A DNA stretch of 64,000 nucleotides, taken from VAXT01 sp963728535 (GTDB lineage Bacteria; Actinomycetota; Thermoleophilia; Gaiellales; Gaiellaceae). Made by a program: the position numbers and the translations under genes. A model generated the notes under the pieces. It was not told the origin of the DNA. It saw only the letters and a list, made by a program, of their open reading frames with translations, and ran no database searches. Positions 7,620 through 16,200 of the stretch are shown one piece after another (within the stretch, counting starts at the first letter, position 1; the number at the start of each line of letters is the position of its first letter). The stretch lies in NCBI GenBank assembly GCA_963728535.1, contig CAVSKK010000001.1, forward strand, positions 434,001 through 498,000, read 5' to 3'.

Positions 7620-9497
7620 ATGTATGAGGGCATATGGACGATCAGTCCGTGCCCGCACGGGGAGGCGGGTGTGCTTGCAGAGACACTCGGGGTCAGCGAA
7701 ACGACCGCTCGCGTCCTCGTCCGGCGCGGGTACGAGTCGCCGGAGGTGGCGAAGGCCTTCCTCGCGGGCGAGCTGCCCGGCCACGACCCGTTCCTGCTCG
7801 GCGACATGGCCGGCGCGGTGGAGACGATCAAAGGCGCGATCGCCGACGGGAAGCGGATCTGCGTCCACGGCGACTACGACGCGGACGGCATCTGCGCGAC
7901 GGCGCTCGCCGTCCTCATCCTGCGAGAGCTCGGGGCCGACGTCGTCTGGCATCTGCCGAGCCGCTTCGAGGAAGGCTACGGCCTGCAGCGCGAGACCCTC
8001 GCGCGCCTCGCCGACGAGGGCTGCGGGCTCATCCTGACCGTGGACTGCGGCGTGACCGCCGTCGAGGAGGTCGCCGAGGCGCGGGCACGCGGCCTCGACG
8101 TCGTCGTCACCGACCACCACCGGCCCGGCGAGACGCTTCCGGACTGCCCCGTCGTCGCCACTCGCCCTTCGGACTATCCGTTCCCCGAGCTGTGCGGCAC
8201 CGGCGTCGTCTACAAGCTCGGCGAGGCGCTGCTCGGCCCGGATAGCGAGCTCCTCGCGCGCCATCTCGATCTCGTGGCGCTCGCGACGATCTCGGACGTC
8301 GTTCCGCTCGTCGACGAGAACCGAGCGCTTGCCCTGGCCGGCCTGCGCGCGCTCGCGCGAACCCAGAAGCCGGGTCTGCGGGCGCTGATGAAGGCCGCGC
8401 GCGTCGATCCCGCTCGTGTCGACGAGGGCGCAGTCGGGTTCCGGCTCGCGCCGAGGATCAACGCATCGGGCCGCCTGAGCCGACCCGGCGCGGCCCTGGA
8501 TCTCCTGCTCACCGAGGATGCGGACGAGGCGGGGCGCCTGGCGCACGAGCTCGAGCAGCTGAATCGCGAGCGGCAGGGCGTGGAGGACCGAATCCTGCGC
8601 GAGGCGGCGGCCAAGGTCGCCGCGTGGCCCGAGGCGAAGCAGGCCCGGCGGGGCTACGTGCTCGCGGACGAGGGCTGGCACGAGGGCGTGATCGGCATCG
8701 TCGCTTCGCGCCTCGTCGAGCGGTTTCACCGGCCAGTGGTGCTGATCGCAGGCGCGGGAGAGGAGTGGAAGGGCTCCGGTCGCTCGTCCGGCGTCTTCGA
8801 CCTGCACGGAGGCCTCGCCCTCTGTGCCGAGCATCTCGAGCGCTTCGGCGGCCATCGCGCGGCGGCCGGGCTCTCGATCCGGCCGGAGAACGTCGACGCA
8901 TTCGCGGATGCATTCGCGGCGCATGCGGACGCCGAGTTGAGCGAGGAAGACCTCCGATCGGTGACGAACGTCGACGCCGTCGTCTCCGGCAGAGAGCTGA
9001 CGCTCGACCTCTGCTCCGAGCTGCGGCAGCTCGCCCCGTTCGGGCTCGGCAACCCCGGCGTGACGTTGCTCCTGCCCTCGTGCGAGCTCGGCGAGCTGGC
9101 ACCGGTCGGCGACGGCAAGCACCTGCGCTTCCGGGTCCGCGAGCGCGGCGACGACGCGGGCAGCGCGATCGCCTTCGGCCTGGGATCTCAGCTCGACCGG
9201 TACCGGCGGCCAGGCCGCTACGACGTTGTCTTTCGCCTGGAAGAGAACCACTGGAACGGCACGGTGGCGCCACAGCTCGTCGTCCGCCGTGTTCTCGACG
9301 CTCCCGAGGGGTACGAGGAGCTGCGCGGATGGCTCGCCGGCCAGTGGCGTCTGGGCGAGGCGGACCGGTCAGCCGAAGCGGCCGCGATCTTCGCCGAGCT
9401 GGAACTGGTCGCAGGGACGGGCGTGAAGCGACCGCTGCTGGAATCGGCGGCGTTTCGCGAGCGTTTGCAGGACCCGGCGTTGCCGCGCGCGGCGTAG
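7620..9497 (+). CDS. recJ: Single-stranded-DNA-specific exonuclease RecJ
   Basis: 625 residues from ATG 7620. DHH/DHHA1 5'-3' exonuclease acting in recombination and mismatch repair. Metal-binding motifs are in order: HGDYDADG (about 83-90), VDCG (141-144), TDHH (164-167), and the DHHA1 motif GRSSGVFDLHGG ... FGGHRAAAG. The C-terminal OB-like domain precedes a stretch ending at TAG 9497. A longer upstream open frame exists but runs antisense to the 7107 gene and lacks protein-like composition; the family N-terminus and a -10-like TACCTT at 7605 favour 7620. Confidence 0.95.
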   Translation: MYEGIWTISPCPHGEAGVLAETLGVSETTARVLVRRGYESPEVAKAFLAGELPGHDPFLLGDMAGAVETIKGAIADGKRICVHGDYDADGICATALAVLILRELGADVVWHLPSRFEEGYGLQRETLARLADEGCGLILTVDCGVTAVEEVAEARARGLDVVVTDHHRPGETLPDCPVVATRPSDYPFPELCGTGVVYKLGEALLGPDSELLARHLDLVALATISDVVPLVDENRALALAGLRALARTQKPGLRALMKAARVDPARVDEGAVGFRLAPRINASGRLSRPGAALDLLLTEDADEAGRLAHELEQLNRERQGVEDRILREAAAKVAAWPEAKQARRGYVLADEGWHEGVIGIVASRLVERFHRPVVLIAGAGEEWKGSGRSSGVFDLHGGLALCAEHLERFGGHRAAAGLSIRPENVDAFADAFAAHADAELSEEDLRSVTNVDAVVSGRELTLDLCSELRQLAPFGLGNPGVTLLLPSCELGELAPVGDGKHLRFRVRERGDDAGSAIAFGLGSQLDRYRRPGRYDVVFRLEENHWNGTVAPQLVVRRVLDAPEGYEELRGWLAGQWRLGEADRSAEAAAIFAELELVAGTGVKRPLLESAAFRERLQDPALPRAA

Positions 9498-9540
9498 GAG
9501 GGTTCGGCGAAATATGGCTGAGCCGCCGGGCCGCTGCGAA

Positions 9541-9672
9541 GACGGCTCTGCCGGCAAAGCCGCCAGAGCCTCTGAAGCGGCGTCGCAAGCGACGCCTCAG
9601 CGCCCCGAGGCCGGGTCCTCAGTCGCCCCGGTAGTGGTTACCGGGGCTCCCTGCGTCCGCGGCCTCGGGGCG
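9541..9672. repeat. Structured intergenic element, family 1 copy 1 plus nested hairpin
   Basis: Convergent gap between recJ and the 9724 gene. Hairpin A, 9544-9570: GGCTCTG/CAGAGCC, one C.C mismatch, CGGC-AAA-GCCG. Hairpin B, 9572-9600: CTGA... /...TCAG with an inner GGCGTCGC-AA-GCGACGCC palindrome. Both match the copy at 60264-60318 in position, length and AAA loop, with compensatory pair changes. Then a nested structure: a 13-bp perfect outer stem (9601-9613 with 9660-9672) enclosing a 9-bp stem GCCCCGGTA/TACCGGGGC (9625-9633, 9639-9647). It may also terminate both flanking genes. Confidence 0.75.
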
Positions 9673-9723
9673 AGCATCGCACCCCGGCGACGAGCAACAT
9701 TCCACCAAACCGTCCAGGACCGA

Positions 9724-10167
9724 TCAGAGCGCTGGAAGCTGCTCGAGCAGGTCGAGGAGCTCATCGACGGGAACGCGCGGGGCGACCGCTCGCAGGAGGT
9801 CCGCAACCGTGGAGTTGATCGCGTTCGCTCGCTCGGCGTCGTCGATCGCACGCAAGAGCCCCAAGCGGGCCAGTTGCTCCAGCCTCTGGTTGGAGATCCC
9901 GTGCTCGCGGGCGAACCGGTCACGAGATTCGCTGCTCGCCAACGCAAGGACCATGTCCTCGCGCGATACGTGCAGCTCGCAGGCCGCCCCGTCGAGCGCC
10001 GAGAGGACGATCTGCTCCGCGACCGCCTGGAAGCCCTGGGGATTGCGCCAGTCGCGAGGCGCGCAGGGGTCCGCGACCTTGGCCGGCGCGTAAGACGCTC
10101 CACCGAACGCGAGGTAGACGCCGATCAGGATCAGCACAGCGGCCGTGGACCAGGCGATCGCACGCAT
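9724..10167 (-). CDS. Membrane-anchored hypothetical protein
   Basis: 147 residues. An N-terminal transmembrane anchor (about residues 3-22, WSTAAVLILIGVYLAFGG) is followed by an extracytoplasmic helical region with two cysteines (DPCAP and ACELH). No family recognised. The ATG at 10167 overlaps the stop of the MFS transporter by one base, so the two are co-transcribed. The reading frame has normal codon bias for the window, supporting a real gene. Confidence 0.65.
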   Translation of the reverse strand: MRAIAWSTAAVLILIGVYLAFGGASYAPAKVADPCAPRDWRNPQGFQAVAEQIVLSALDGAACELHVSREDMVLALASSESRDRFAREHGISNQRLEQLARLGLLRAIDDAERANAINSTVADLLRAVAPRVPVDELLDLLEQLPAL

Positions 10168-11507
10168 CAGACGCTCACGTCCCGCCGGCCGAGCACGATC
10201 GGCACGAGAGCGAGCAGGCCGAGGAGCGCGGCCACGAGGAACGAACGCGAGAACGCATTCGTGACCGCCCGATCGAGCTGATCCTGGAGCGCGGAGCCAA
10301 GGTCGGCGTAGGCGGGATCATCTCGGTGGTCGACGACTTCCTTGACGTTGGCCACGCGTCCCTCCGCTCTGGCCTCGTCGACTGCGACGAGGACGTCGCG
10401 GGCGACGCCGATCCTTTCGAGCGGTGAGATGCGGCTGTCGAGCACGGCTGAGGTGCCCGCTGCGAGCGCGTGGTCCTCGTTCCGCTCGAGGTCAGTGGTG
10501 AAGATCGGCGTCAGCAACAGCAAGCCGAGCACGACACCCGCGTGGCGCGCCGCGATCGTCCAGCCGCCGTGAACCGCCTGTGCCGAGCGCCCGGCCAGGG
10601 CTCGCTCGGTAAGAGCCGAGAGCGCGAGCCCGAGGCCGGCGCCGACGGCTAACTGAGGCGGGACCGTCCACACCGCCCCGGCTCGGGGAAGCCACGCCAG
10701 GGCTGCGAGGCCGCCCGAGATCAAGACAGCACCTGAAGCGGCACGTGCCCAGAGAGGGGTGATCGCACCGGCGAACCGGGCCGCCGCGATCGCTGCGAGC
10801 GGCATGACTGTGACGACGAAGCCGGCCGCCAGCGGATCGATCTGCCAGCCGTTGATCAAGAGGATGACCAGCAGAAAGAGCGCGGCCACGAGTGCGCCGG
10901 ACAGGAGGAGCAGTGCGGCGTTCGCAGCCACGTGCGGTCGCCCGGCGGGCTGCGGCACCGGAACGGTGCGTGCGTCGGCCAGGGCGAGGAGCCCGAGCAG
11001 AGCGACGGGAGCCTGGACGATGAAGATCGACTCCCAGCCGAGCAGCTGGGTCAGGATCCCGCCTACTGCCGGCCCGATCGAGGCGCCGATCACCCCGGCG
11101 AGCGCCCAGACGCGGGCGGCGGAAGCTTCCGTTCCAGCGGCGTCGGCGAGCAGGTCGAGAGCGGCGCACACGACTGCTGCCCCTGCGACGCCCTGGACTG
11201 CACGGAAACCCACGAGCGCGCCGAACGAGGGCGAGAACGCACATGCGAGCGACGCGGCGGCAAAGATGACGACCGCGATGCCGAAGACCAGTGCGGGCCG
11301 GCGGCGCGCGACAAAGGCCGCCGGCACGGCCGAGAGCGCCAGGGCCAGGTTGAACGAGATCAGCGCCCAGGCGAGCGTCGCGACCTTGACGTCAAACTGG
11401 ACCAGGATCTCCGGCAGCGCGAGGGTGACGACCGACGAGTCGGCCAGGACGAGGCCGACGGAGAGGCCGAACAGGGCGACCCGGCTCCGCGCTTTCATCG
11501 GCTGCAT
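10167..11507 (-). CDS. MFS transporter, drug-exporter (DHA2-like) type
   Basis: 446 residues, polytopic membrane protein. The N-terminal helix motif LVLADSSVVTLALPEI is typical of DHA2-type proton-coupled exporters, followed by motif A-like loops (RRRPALVFG) and motif C-like GVIGASIGPAVGGIL. An extended hydrophilic loop near the C-terminus (roughly residues 345-415, rich in Asp, Glu, Arg) precedes the last helix. The substrate cannot be told from sequence. It forms a unit with the downstream membrane-anchored protein at 9724-10167. Confidence 0.85.
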   Translation of the reverse strand: MQPMKARSRVALFGLSVGLVLADSSVVTLALPEILVQFDVKVATLAWALISFNLALALSAVPAAFVARRRPALVFGIAVVIFAAASLACAFSPSFGALVGFRAVQGVAGAAVVCAALDLLADAAGTEASAARVWALAGVIGASIGPAVGGILTQLLGWESIFIVQAPVALLGLLALADARTVPVPQPAGRPHVAANAALLLLSGALVAALFLLVILLINGWQIDPLAAGFVVTVMPLAAIAAARFAGAITPLWARAASGAVLISGGLAALAWLPRAGAVWTVPPQLAVGAGLGLALSALTERALAGRSAQAVHGGWTIAARHAGVVLGLLLLTPIFTTDLERNEDHALAAGTSAVLDSRISPLERIGVARDVLVAVDEARAEGRVANVKEVVDHRDDPAYADLGSALQDQLDRAVTNAFSRSFLVAALLGLLALVPIVLGRRDVSV

Positions 11508-11523
11508 GCGTGCTCTGCTGAGC

Positions 11524-11727
11524 CTAGTTTCTCAGCCCGATCTTCTCGCGGCTCGTCGGGTTCTGGATGTCGTGGTCGCCCGCGGCGACCGCGTAGTACC
11601 CGGCACTCTCAGCCTCGGCGTGAACCTAGTAGAGCGCGCGGCCCGGGGACTTCGTGGCCGACAAGACGATCAGCAGACGAGTGAGGCCGGCCAGAGTACG
11701 GCGTTTTCGAAGGCGTCGTTTGAACAT
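11524..11727 (-). pseudogene. Possible small-gene remnant split by in-frame TAG
   Basis: Most of the 312-bp gap between the MFS gene and rel. A 33-codon frame from ATG 11727 (MFKRRLRKRRTLAGLTRLL ...) ends at TAG 11626, and the same frame continues without an alternative start through a protein-like segment (VHAEAESAGYYAVAAGDHDI ...) to TAG 11524. The downstream half has coding-like composition. Either a decayed gene or chance; no Shine-Dalgarno is seen. Confidence 0.3.
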
Positions 11728-11807
11728 GGGGCAGCAGGTGTTCTCTATTCGAACGCGGAATCCTCTCCTTGAGATACGGGTAGAACGGTCACGGCAGGCG
11801 CTCGATC

Positions 11808-11813
11808 TACAAT
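11808..11813 (+). promoter_or_regulatory. -10 box of leaderless rel promoter
   Basis: TACAAT ends 6 nt before the ATG of the Rel gene at 11820, and there is no Shine-Dalgarno, so a leaderless mRNA is expected. It is one of the closest matches to the consensus -10 in the window. Confidence 0.5.
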
Positions 11814-11819
11814 TCGGAT

Positions 11820-14021
11820 ATGTCCATAGTTGAAGCTCCCGAACGTCACGAAGACCTCTTCGAGGAGCTGCTCGCCCAGGTCTCGACGTACAACTCGGCT
11901 GTCGACCGCGACCTGCTCGCGCGAGCCTTCTACTTCGCATCCCGGGCGCACGAGGGCCAGGAGCGCCGTTCCGGGGAGCCCTTCATCTTTCATCCGTTCG
12001 GTGCCGCCAAGATCTGCGCCGAGCTGAGGCTCGACGACGAGTCGATCGCCGCGGCGCTGCTCCACGACGTCGTCGAGGACACCAAGGTGGCAGCCGACGA
12101 GGTCCGGGCCGAGTTCGGCGACGAGATCGCGAACCTCGTCGAGGGTGTCACCAAGCTGACGCGGATCCAGTTCCAGAGCCGCGAGCACGCCGAGGCGGAG
12201 AACTACCGCAAGATGATCGTCGCGATGGCCCAGGACGTCCGGGTCATCCTGATCAAGCTCGCCGACCGGCTCCACAACATGCGCACGCTCGAGTACCTCG
12301 GCCGCCAGAAGCAGGTGCAGAAGGCTCGCGAGACGCTCGACGTCTACGCGCCCCTCGCCCACCGACTCGGGATCCACAAGCTGAAGTGGGAGCTCGAGGA
12401 CCTCTCGTTCGAGGCGCTCCATCCCCGCAAATACGCCGAGATCGAGGCAATGGTCGCCGAGCGGCGCGCCGACCGTGAGGAGCACGTGAACGAGGCGAAG
12501 CTGGTTTTGCACAAGGAGCTCGAGAAGGTCGACATCCCCGTCGAGATCTCGGGCCGGGCGAAGCACTCGTACTCGATCTACGACAAGATGGCCAAGAAGG
12601 GCCGCGAGTTCAACGAGATCTACGACCTGACGGCCATGCGGGTCATCGTCGAGCGGACCGGCGACGAGGGGACACGCGACTGCTACGGCGCGCTTGGCCT
12701 GATCCACGCCCTCTGGAAGCCGATGCCGGGCCGCTTCAAGGACTACGTCGCAATGCCCAAGTTCAACGGCTATCGCGCCCTGCACACGACCGTTGTCGGC
12801 CCCCAGGGGAGCCCGCTCGAGATCCAGATCCGCACGAGGGAGATGCACAGCGAGGCCGAGCTCGGGATCGCCGCCCACTGGTACTCCCACAAGCCTGCCG
12901 GGAGCCGCCAGCCCGACGAGGAATGGCTTGCCTGGGTCAAGCAGCTCATGGAGTGGGGCGAGGACGAGACCGACCCGCGTGAGTTCCTGAAGGGCTTCCG
13001 GACCGACCTCTTCGCCGACGAGGTCTACGTCTTCACCCCTAAGGGCGAGGTGAAGTCGCTGCCCGCCGGCTCGACGCCGATCGACTTCGCGTATGCCGTT
13101 CATACCGACGTCGGCCATAAGACGGTCGGCGCGAAGGTGAACGCGCGGATCGTCCCGCTCCACTACACGCTGCACAGCGGCGACTTCGTCGAGATCCTGA
13201 CCTCGAAGGGCGGGCGGGGCCCATCGCGCGACTGGATGACGCTCGCCCGCTCGACGCGCGCACGCAACAAGATCCGCCAGTGGTTCTCACGTGAGACCCG
13301 CGAGGACACCGAGCAGAAGGGCCGCGAAGCGCTCGAGCAGGCTCTGAAGGCGCAGAAGCTGCCGTATCGCAAGATTGCGGGCTCGCCGGTGCTCGCGCAG
13401 GTGATCCGTGAGACCGGGTTCAAGAAGGCCGAGGACTTCTACATCGCGCTCGGCTCCGGGAAGCTCCCGGCGAGCCAGATCGTCAAGAAGGTGCTGACGC
13501 GTCTCAAGACGGCCGAGGTCGCCCAGGAAGAGACGGTCCCGCTCAAGCCGAAGACACAGACGGCCTCGAACACCGATCTCGGGATCACCGTCAACGGCGT
13601 CGAGGACGTGCTCGTCCGGCTCGCCAAGTGCTGCACGCCGGTGCCGAGCGACGAGATCGTCGGCTACATCTCGCTCGGCAAGGGAATCACGATCCACCGG
13701 CAGGACTGTCCGAATGTGAAGACACTGATGCGGAACCCCGAGCGCTTCACCGAGGTCGACTGGGACGGCGGCTCGACGAAGAGCTTCCGCGTCCAGATCG
13801 CCGTCGACGCCTGGGACCGGCCGCGCCTGCTCGAGGACGTCGCCAGCACCTTCGCCGAGCACGGCGCGAACATCGTCTCCTACGGCGGCACCGTCGAAGA
13901 TCAGCTCGCAAAGAACTGGTACACCGCGGAGCTCGGGGACGTGAAGGCGCTGCGCACGCTGCTGACCTCGCTGCGCAACATCGAGGCCGTGTTCGACGCG
14001 TACCGAGTGACGCCGTCGTAG
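11820..14021 (+). CDS. rel: Bifunctional (p)ppGpp synthetase/hydrolase, Rel family
   Basis: 733 residues, full length for a long RSH enzyme. N-terminal HD hydrolase domain (FASRAHEGQ, then LLHDVVEDT near residues 81-88), synthetase domain (RAKHSYSIYDKM, DLTAMRVIV, GRFKDYVAMPKFNGYRALHT, EIQIRT), TGS domain (VFTPKGEVKSLPAGSTPIDFAY), zinc-finger-like CCTPVP segment and C-terminal ACT domain. Both catalytic halves look intact, so it should make and degrade the stringent-response alarmone. Starts at ATG 11820 with a leaderless-type promoter. Confidence 0.95.
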   Translation: MSIVEAPERHEDLFEELLAQVSTYNSAVDRDLLARAFYFASRAHEGQERRSGEPFIFHPFGAAKICAELRLDDESIAAALLHDVVEDTKVAADEVRAEFGDEIANLVEGVTKLTRIQFQSREHAEAENYRKMIVAMAQDVRVILIKLADRLHNMRTLEYLGRQKQVQKARETLDVYAPLAHRLGIHKLKWELEDLSFEALHPRKYAEIEAMVAERRADREEHVNEAKLVLHKELEKVDIPVEISGRAKHSYSIYDKMAKKGREFNEIYDLTAMRVIVERTGDEGTRDCYGALGLIHALWKPMPGRFKDYVAMPKFNGYRALHTTVVGPQGSPLEIQIRTREMHSEAELGIAAHWYSHKPAGSRQPDEEWLAWVKQLMEWGEDETDPREFLKGFRTDLFADEVYVFTPKGEVKSLPAGSTPIDFAYAVHTDVGHKTVGAKVNARIVPLHYTLHSGDFVEILTSKGGRGPSRDWMTLARSTRARNKIRQWFSRETREDTEQKGREALEQALKAQKLPYRKIAGSPVLAQVIRETGFKKAEDFYIALGSGKLPASQIVKKVLTRLKTAEVAQEETVPLKPKTQTASNTDLGITVNGVEDVLVRLAKCCTPVPSDEIVGYISLGKGITIHRQDCPNVKTLMRNPERFTEVDWDGGSTKSFRVQIAVDAWDRPRLLEDVASTFAEHGANIVSYGGTVEDQLAKNWYTAELGDVKALRTLLTSLRNIEAVFDAYRVTPS

Positions 14022-14062
14022 TTCCGGAGCTCGTTCACCGCGCCGAAGCGCTTGCGACGGCG

Positions 14063-14587
14063 ATGCGCTTCGAACGATCCTCGATCCCCGAGATCGGGCG
14101 TCTCCTGACAGTGCTCGTGGCGGCTCGGCCGCGCGGCCGGTTCGCGGAGATCGGCACGGGCTGCGGTGTGGGCTCTGCGTGGGTCGTGGACGCGCTCGGC
14201 CCGGAGGCATCGCTAGTCACTGTCGAGCTGGACGACGACCGGGCAGCCGCGGTGGCCCGTCTCTTTGCCGACCTTCCGAGCGTGACGGTGATCCACGGCG
14301 ACTGGCACGAGCTGCTGCCGCCAGAGGGGCCGTTCGACCTCCTCTTCTTCGACGGCGGGCACTGGAAGCGCGGCGACGTCCCAGCAGAGAGCACGCAGGC
14401 GCTCAGCCTCGTCGCGCCGGGAGGCATCGTCCTCATCGACGACCTCACCCCGGAGAGCATGTGGCCCGAAGAGTGGCGCGGGCAGCCAGATTCGGTGCGC
14501 GACTTCTGGCTCGGGCACGACGACCTCGTCGCGGTCGAGCTAATGACCACGCCGAAGTCCTCGGCGATCCTCGCCGTGCGGCGGTAG
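14063..14587 (+). CDS. O-methyltransferase-like SAM-dependent methyltransferase
   Basis: 174 residues from ATG 14063. Rossmann methyltransferase with motif I FAEIGTGCGVGSAWV, an acidic loop LVTVELDDDRA, and FDLLFFDGGHWKRGD as motif IV, resembling class I O-methyltransferases of the catechol type. The open frame extends about 12 codons upstream (PELVHRAEALATA) with sequence that looks homologous to family N-termini but contains no ATG, GTG or TTG, so the annotated start may be internal. It follows rel by about 40 bp and is probably co-transcribed. Confidence 0.75.
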   Translation: MRFERSSIPEIGRLLTVLVAARPRGRFAEIGTGCGVGSAWVVDALGPEASLVTVELDDDRAAAVARLFADLPSVTVIHGDWHELLPPEGPFDLLFFDGGHWKRGDVPAESTQALSLVAPGGIVLIDDLTPESMWPEEWRGQPDSVRDFWLGHDDLVAVELMTTPKSSAILAVRR

Positions 14588-15403
14588 TTACTCGACGAAG
14601 AAGAACTGCTTCCACGCCGACCACCAGTCGTCGGCGCGGGAGACGATCGTCCGGTCGTCGATGATCTCGACGCCGTGCTGGTACCGCAGCTTCTGCGGAG
14701 AGCTTGTCGACTTGTATTCCACCTTGACCTCGCACGGCTTGCCCGGGTCGTAGGGAGGCACAGCCTTGAGATCCGCCAGTGCCGTCTTGGTGCCTTCCTG
14801 AATCAACTCGCGCGCCCGAGACGGTACGAGCATGCGCGCACTGCTGCCCCCGAGCCCCTGCTTGACCGACACTGTTGTGAGCCCGTCGCCGAGCAGCTCC
14901 TTCGCCTCGCGGCAAGCTGCTTGGTCGCCGGTCACGAGCACGACGGGGCAGCCCCAGTTTCCGCAGAGCGCGGCGTTGATGCCGGTCTCGCCGACGAGCG
15001 TCCCGTTGAACCAGAGGTTCTGCCAGTCCATCCCGGAGACCGTGTGGTTGAGGACCCCGTCGCGCGTTCCGGCCATCGCGTGCATCCCGATGAAGAGAGC
15101 AGCGTCACATCCCTCCTCGAGAAAGCCCGTGTACTCCGTCCACTCCTGCTGGACGACGAACTCGCACGCGGGGTCGAGATCCTCGGCGATGAGGGAGTTG
15201 AACGTGAAGCCCTCGCCTGCGCCGTGGCAGTCCATGACGACGATCTCGGTCGCACCGGCAGCCTTCGCCCCGCGTACCGCAGCGTTGATCTCGCCGGTGT
15301 AGAGCTTGCGGCCCTCCTCGAACATCGCCCGGCCGGCGTTCGTCTGGTCGCCCTTGACGATGCCGCCAACGCCCTCCATGTCACTGAACACGTGAACCCG
15401 CAC
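14588..15403 (-). CDS. M55-family peptidase (DppA D-aminopeptidase-like)
   Basis: 271 residues from GTG 15403. Resembles zinc-dependent M55 D-aminopeptidases: SDMEGVGG at the N-terminus gives the Asp-x-Glu ligands, DCHGAGEG and FIGMHAMAGT carry further metal/active-site residues, and NHTVSG and GETGINAALCG are also typical. Known relatives cleave D-Ala-containing peptides. TAGGTT sits 6 nt before the GTG, suggesting a leaderless transcript. The stop is adjacent to the convergent methyltransferase stop at 14587. Confidence 0.85.
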   Translation of the reverse strand: MRVHVFSDMEGVGGIVKGDQTNAGRAMFEEGRKLYTGEINAAVRGAKAAGATEIVVMDCHGAGEGFTFNSLIAEDLDPACEFVVQQEWTEYTGFLEEGCDAALFIGMHAMAGTRDGVLNHTVSGMDWQNLWFNGTLVGETGINAALCGNWGCPVVLVTGDQAACREAKELLGDGLTTVSVKQGLGGSSARMLVPSRARELIQEGTKTALADLKAVPPYDPGKPCEVKVEYKSTSSPQKLRYQHGVEIIDDRTIVSRADDWWSAWKQFFFVE

Positions 15404-15486
15404 ATGGGGAACCTAAGCCATGGCCCCGAATCGGTCCTGATCGACCGCGGGGTGGGCGGGCTGCTCGGCCAAGCCGTACTACGGTA

Positions 15487-15585
15487 GGCGTGCTCTTGGT
15501 CGCGGAAAAGTGCACAGCACTTTTCGCGAGTCCCGGGCCCGTGGTCCGGGACCATTCACTCGATCGAGGGATGATCCCTCGATCG
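15487..15585. repeat. Structured intergenic element, family 2 copy 1
   Basis: In the 335-bp gap 15404-15738. Conserved lead (15487-15499), hairpin 1 TCGCGGAAAAGTGC-ACA-GCACTTTTCGCGA (15500-15529, one bulged G), then hairpin 2 (15530-15552, 8 bp with loop CCCGTGG). Both are shared with 61364-61428. A third hairpin, CGATCGAGGGA-TGA-TCCCTCGATCG (15561-15585), is not shared in sequence but is matched in position by another hairpin in copy 2. Confidence 0.75.
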
Positions 15586-15635
15586 GGCGGGGTAACTCGA
15601 ACGAGGGATAGACGATCTTGAGCCTACGACCTACA

Positions 15636-15738
15636 ACGAGAGAGGGGAGAGGGCAAGACCCGCGGCGCCCGGTCGTCGTCGAGGATACGACTGGGCCGCC
15701 GCGGTAACTCACACTGAAGCCCTCTTCCCTCTACTCGT
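15636..15738 (-). terminator. Long imperfect hairpin after thioesterase gene
   Basis: Arms at 15636-15654 and 15719-15738 pair with one gap and one mismatch, and an inner 8-bp stem (15660-15667 with 15697-15704) continues into a further near-perfect stem. It starts directly after the TAA of the minus-strand thioesterase gene, so transcription termination or 3'-end protection is the likely role. Confidence 0.5.
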
Positions 15739-16200
15739 TTAGAGCTCGACGTCGTCGCCTTCGAAGGCCTGGATGCGTTCGCGAACGACGTCGGGAATCG
15801 GGCAGGCCTTGCGCTCTTCCAGGTCGACGAGCACGAGCGTCTGAGCGGCGGTCACCATCAGGACGTCGTCCTCGACCCGGTAGGCGGCCATCTCGTACGT
15901 CGCGCTCGTGCGGCCGATCCGCGAGACGCGGATGAAGACCTCGAGCAGGTCGTCGAACCTCGCGGGCGCGAAGTACTCGATGTTCGACGCGCGCATGACG
16001 AACTCGCCGCCGGCATCGAGCCGGAGCATGTCGAGGTGTCGGTGGTACTCGACGCGGGCAGCGTCGAAGTAGGGCAGGTAGCGCCCGTAGTAGACGATGC
16101 CCTGCGCGTCGGTGTCGGAGAAGCCCACGCGCGTGAATGCGGAGTACTTGAACGGAGGCTTGCGGTCGGTCACGTGCCCCAGCTCGAGCTCGACCGTCAC
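15739..16200 (-). CDS. Acyl-CoA thioesterase, YbgC/4HBT hotdog family
   Basis: 153 residues. Hotdog-fold thioesterase with the characteristic FSDTDAQGIVYYGRYLPYFD motif, whose Asp is the catalytic residue in the 4-hydroxybenzoyl-CoA thioesterase family, followed by ASNIEYFAPARFDD. The exact acyl-CoA substrate is not determinable. The GTG start at 16200 overlaps the stop of the upstream phosphomannomutase gene (GTGA), so the two are translationally coupled. Confidence 0.85.
   Translation of the reverse strand: MTVELELGHVTDRKPPFKYSAFTRVGFSDTDAQGIVYYGRYLPYFDAARVEYHRHLDMLRLDAGGEFVMRASNIEYFAPARFDDLLEVFIRVSRIGRTSATYEMAAYRVEDDVLMVTAAQTLVLVDLEERKACPIPDVVRERIQAFEGDDVEL

Noticed and set aside
7107..9251. 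Very long open frame antisense to recJ
   Set aside because: Only its last about 150 codons (7107-7565) look like protein; the rest is the shadow of recJ on the opposite strand, a common effect of high GC and biased third positions.
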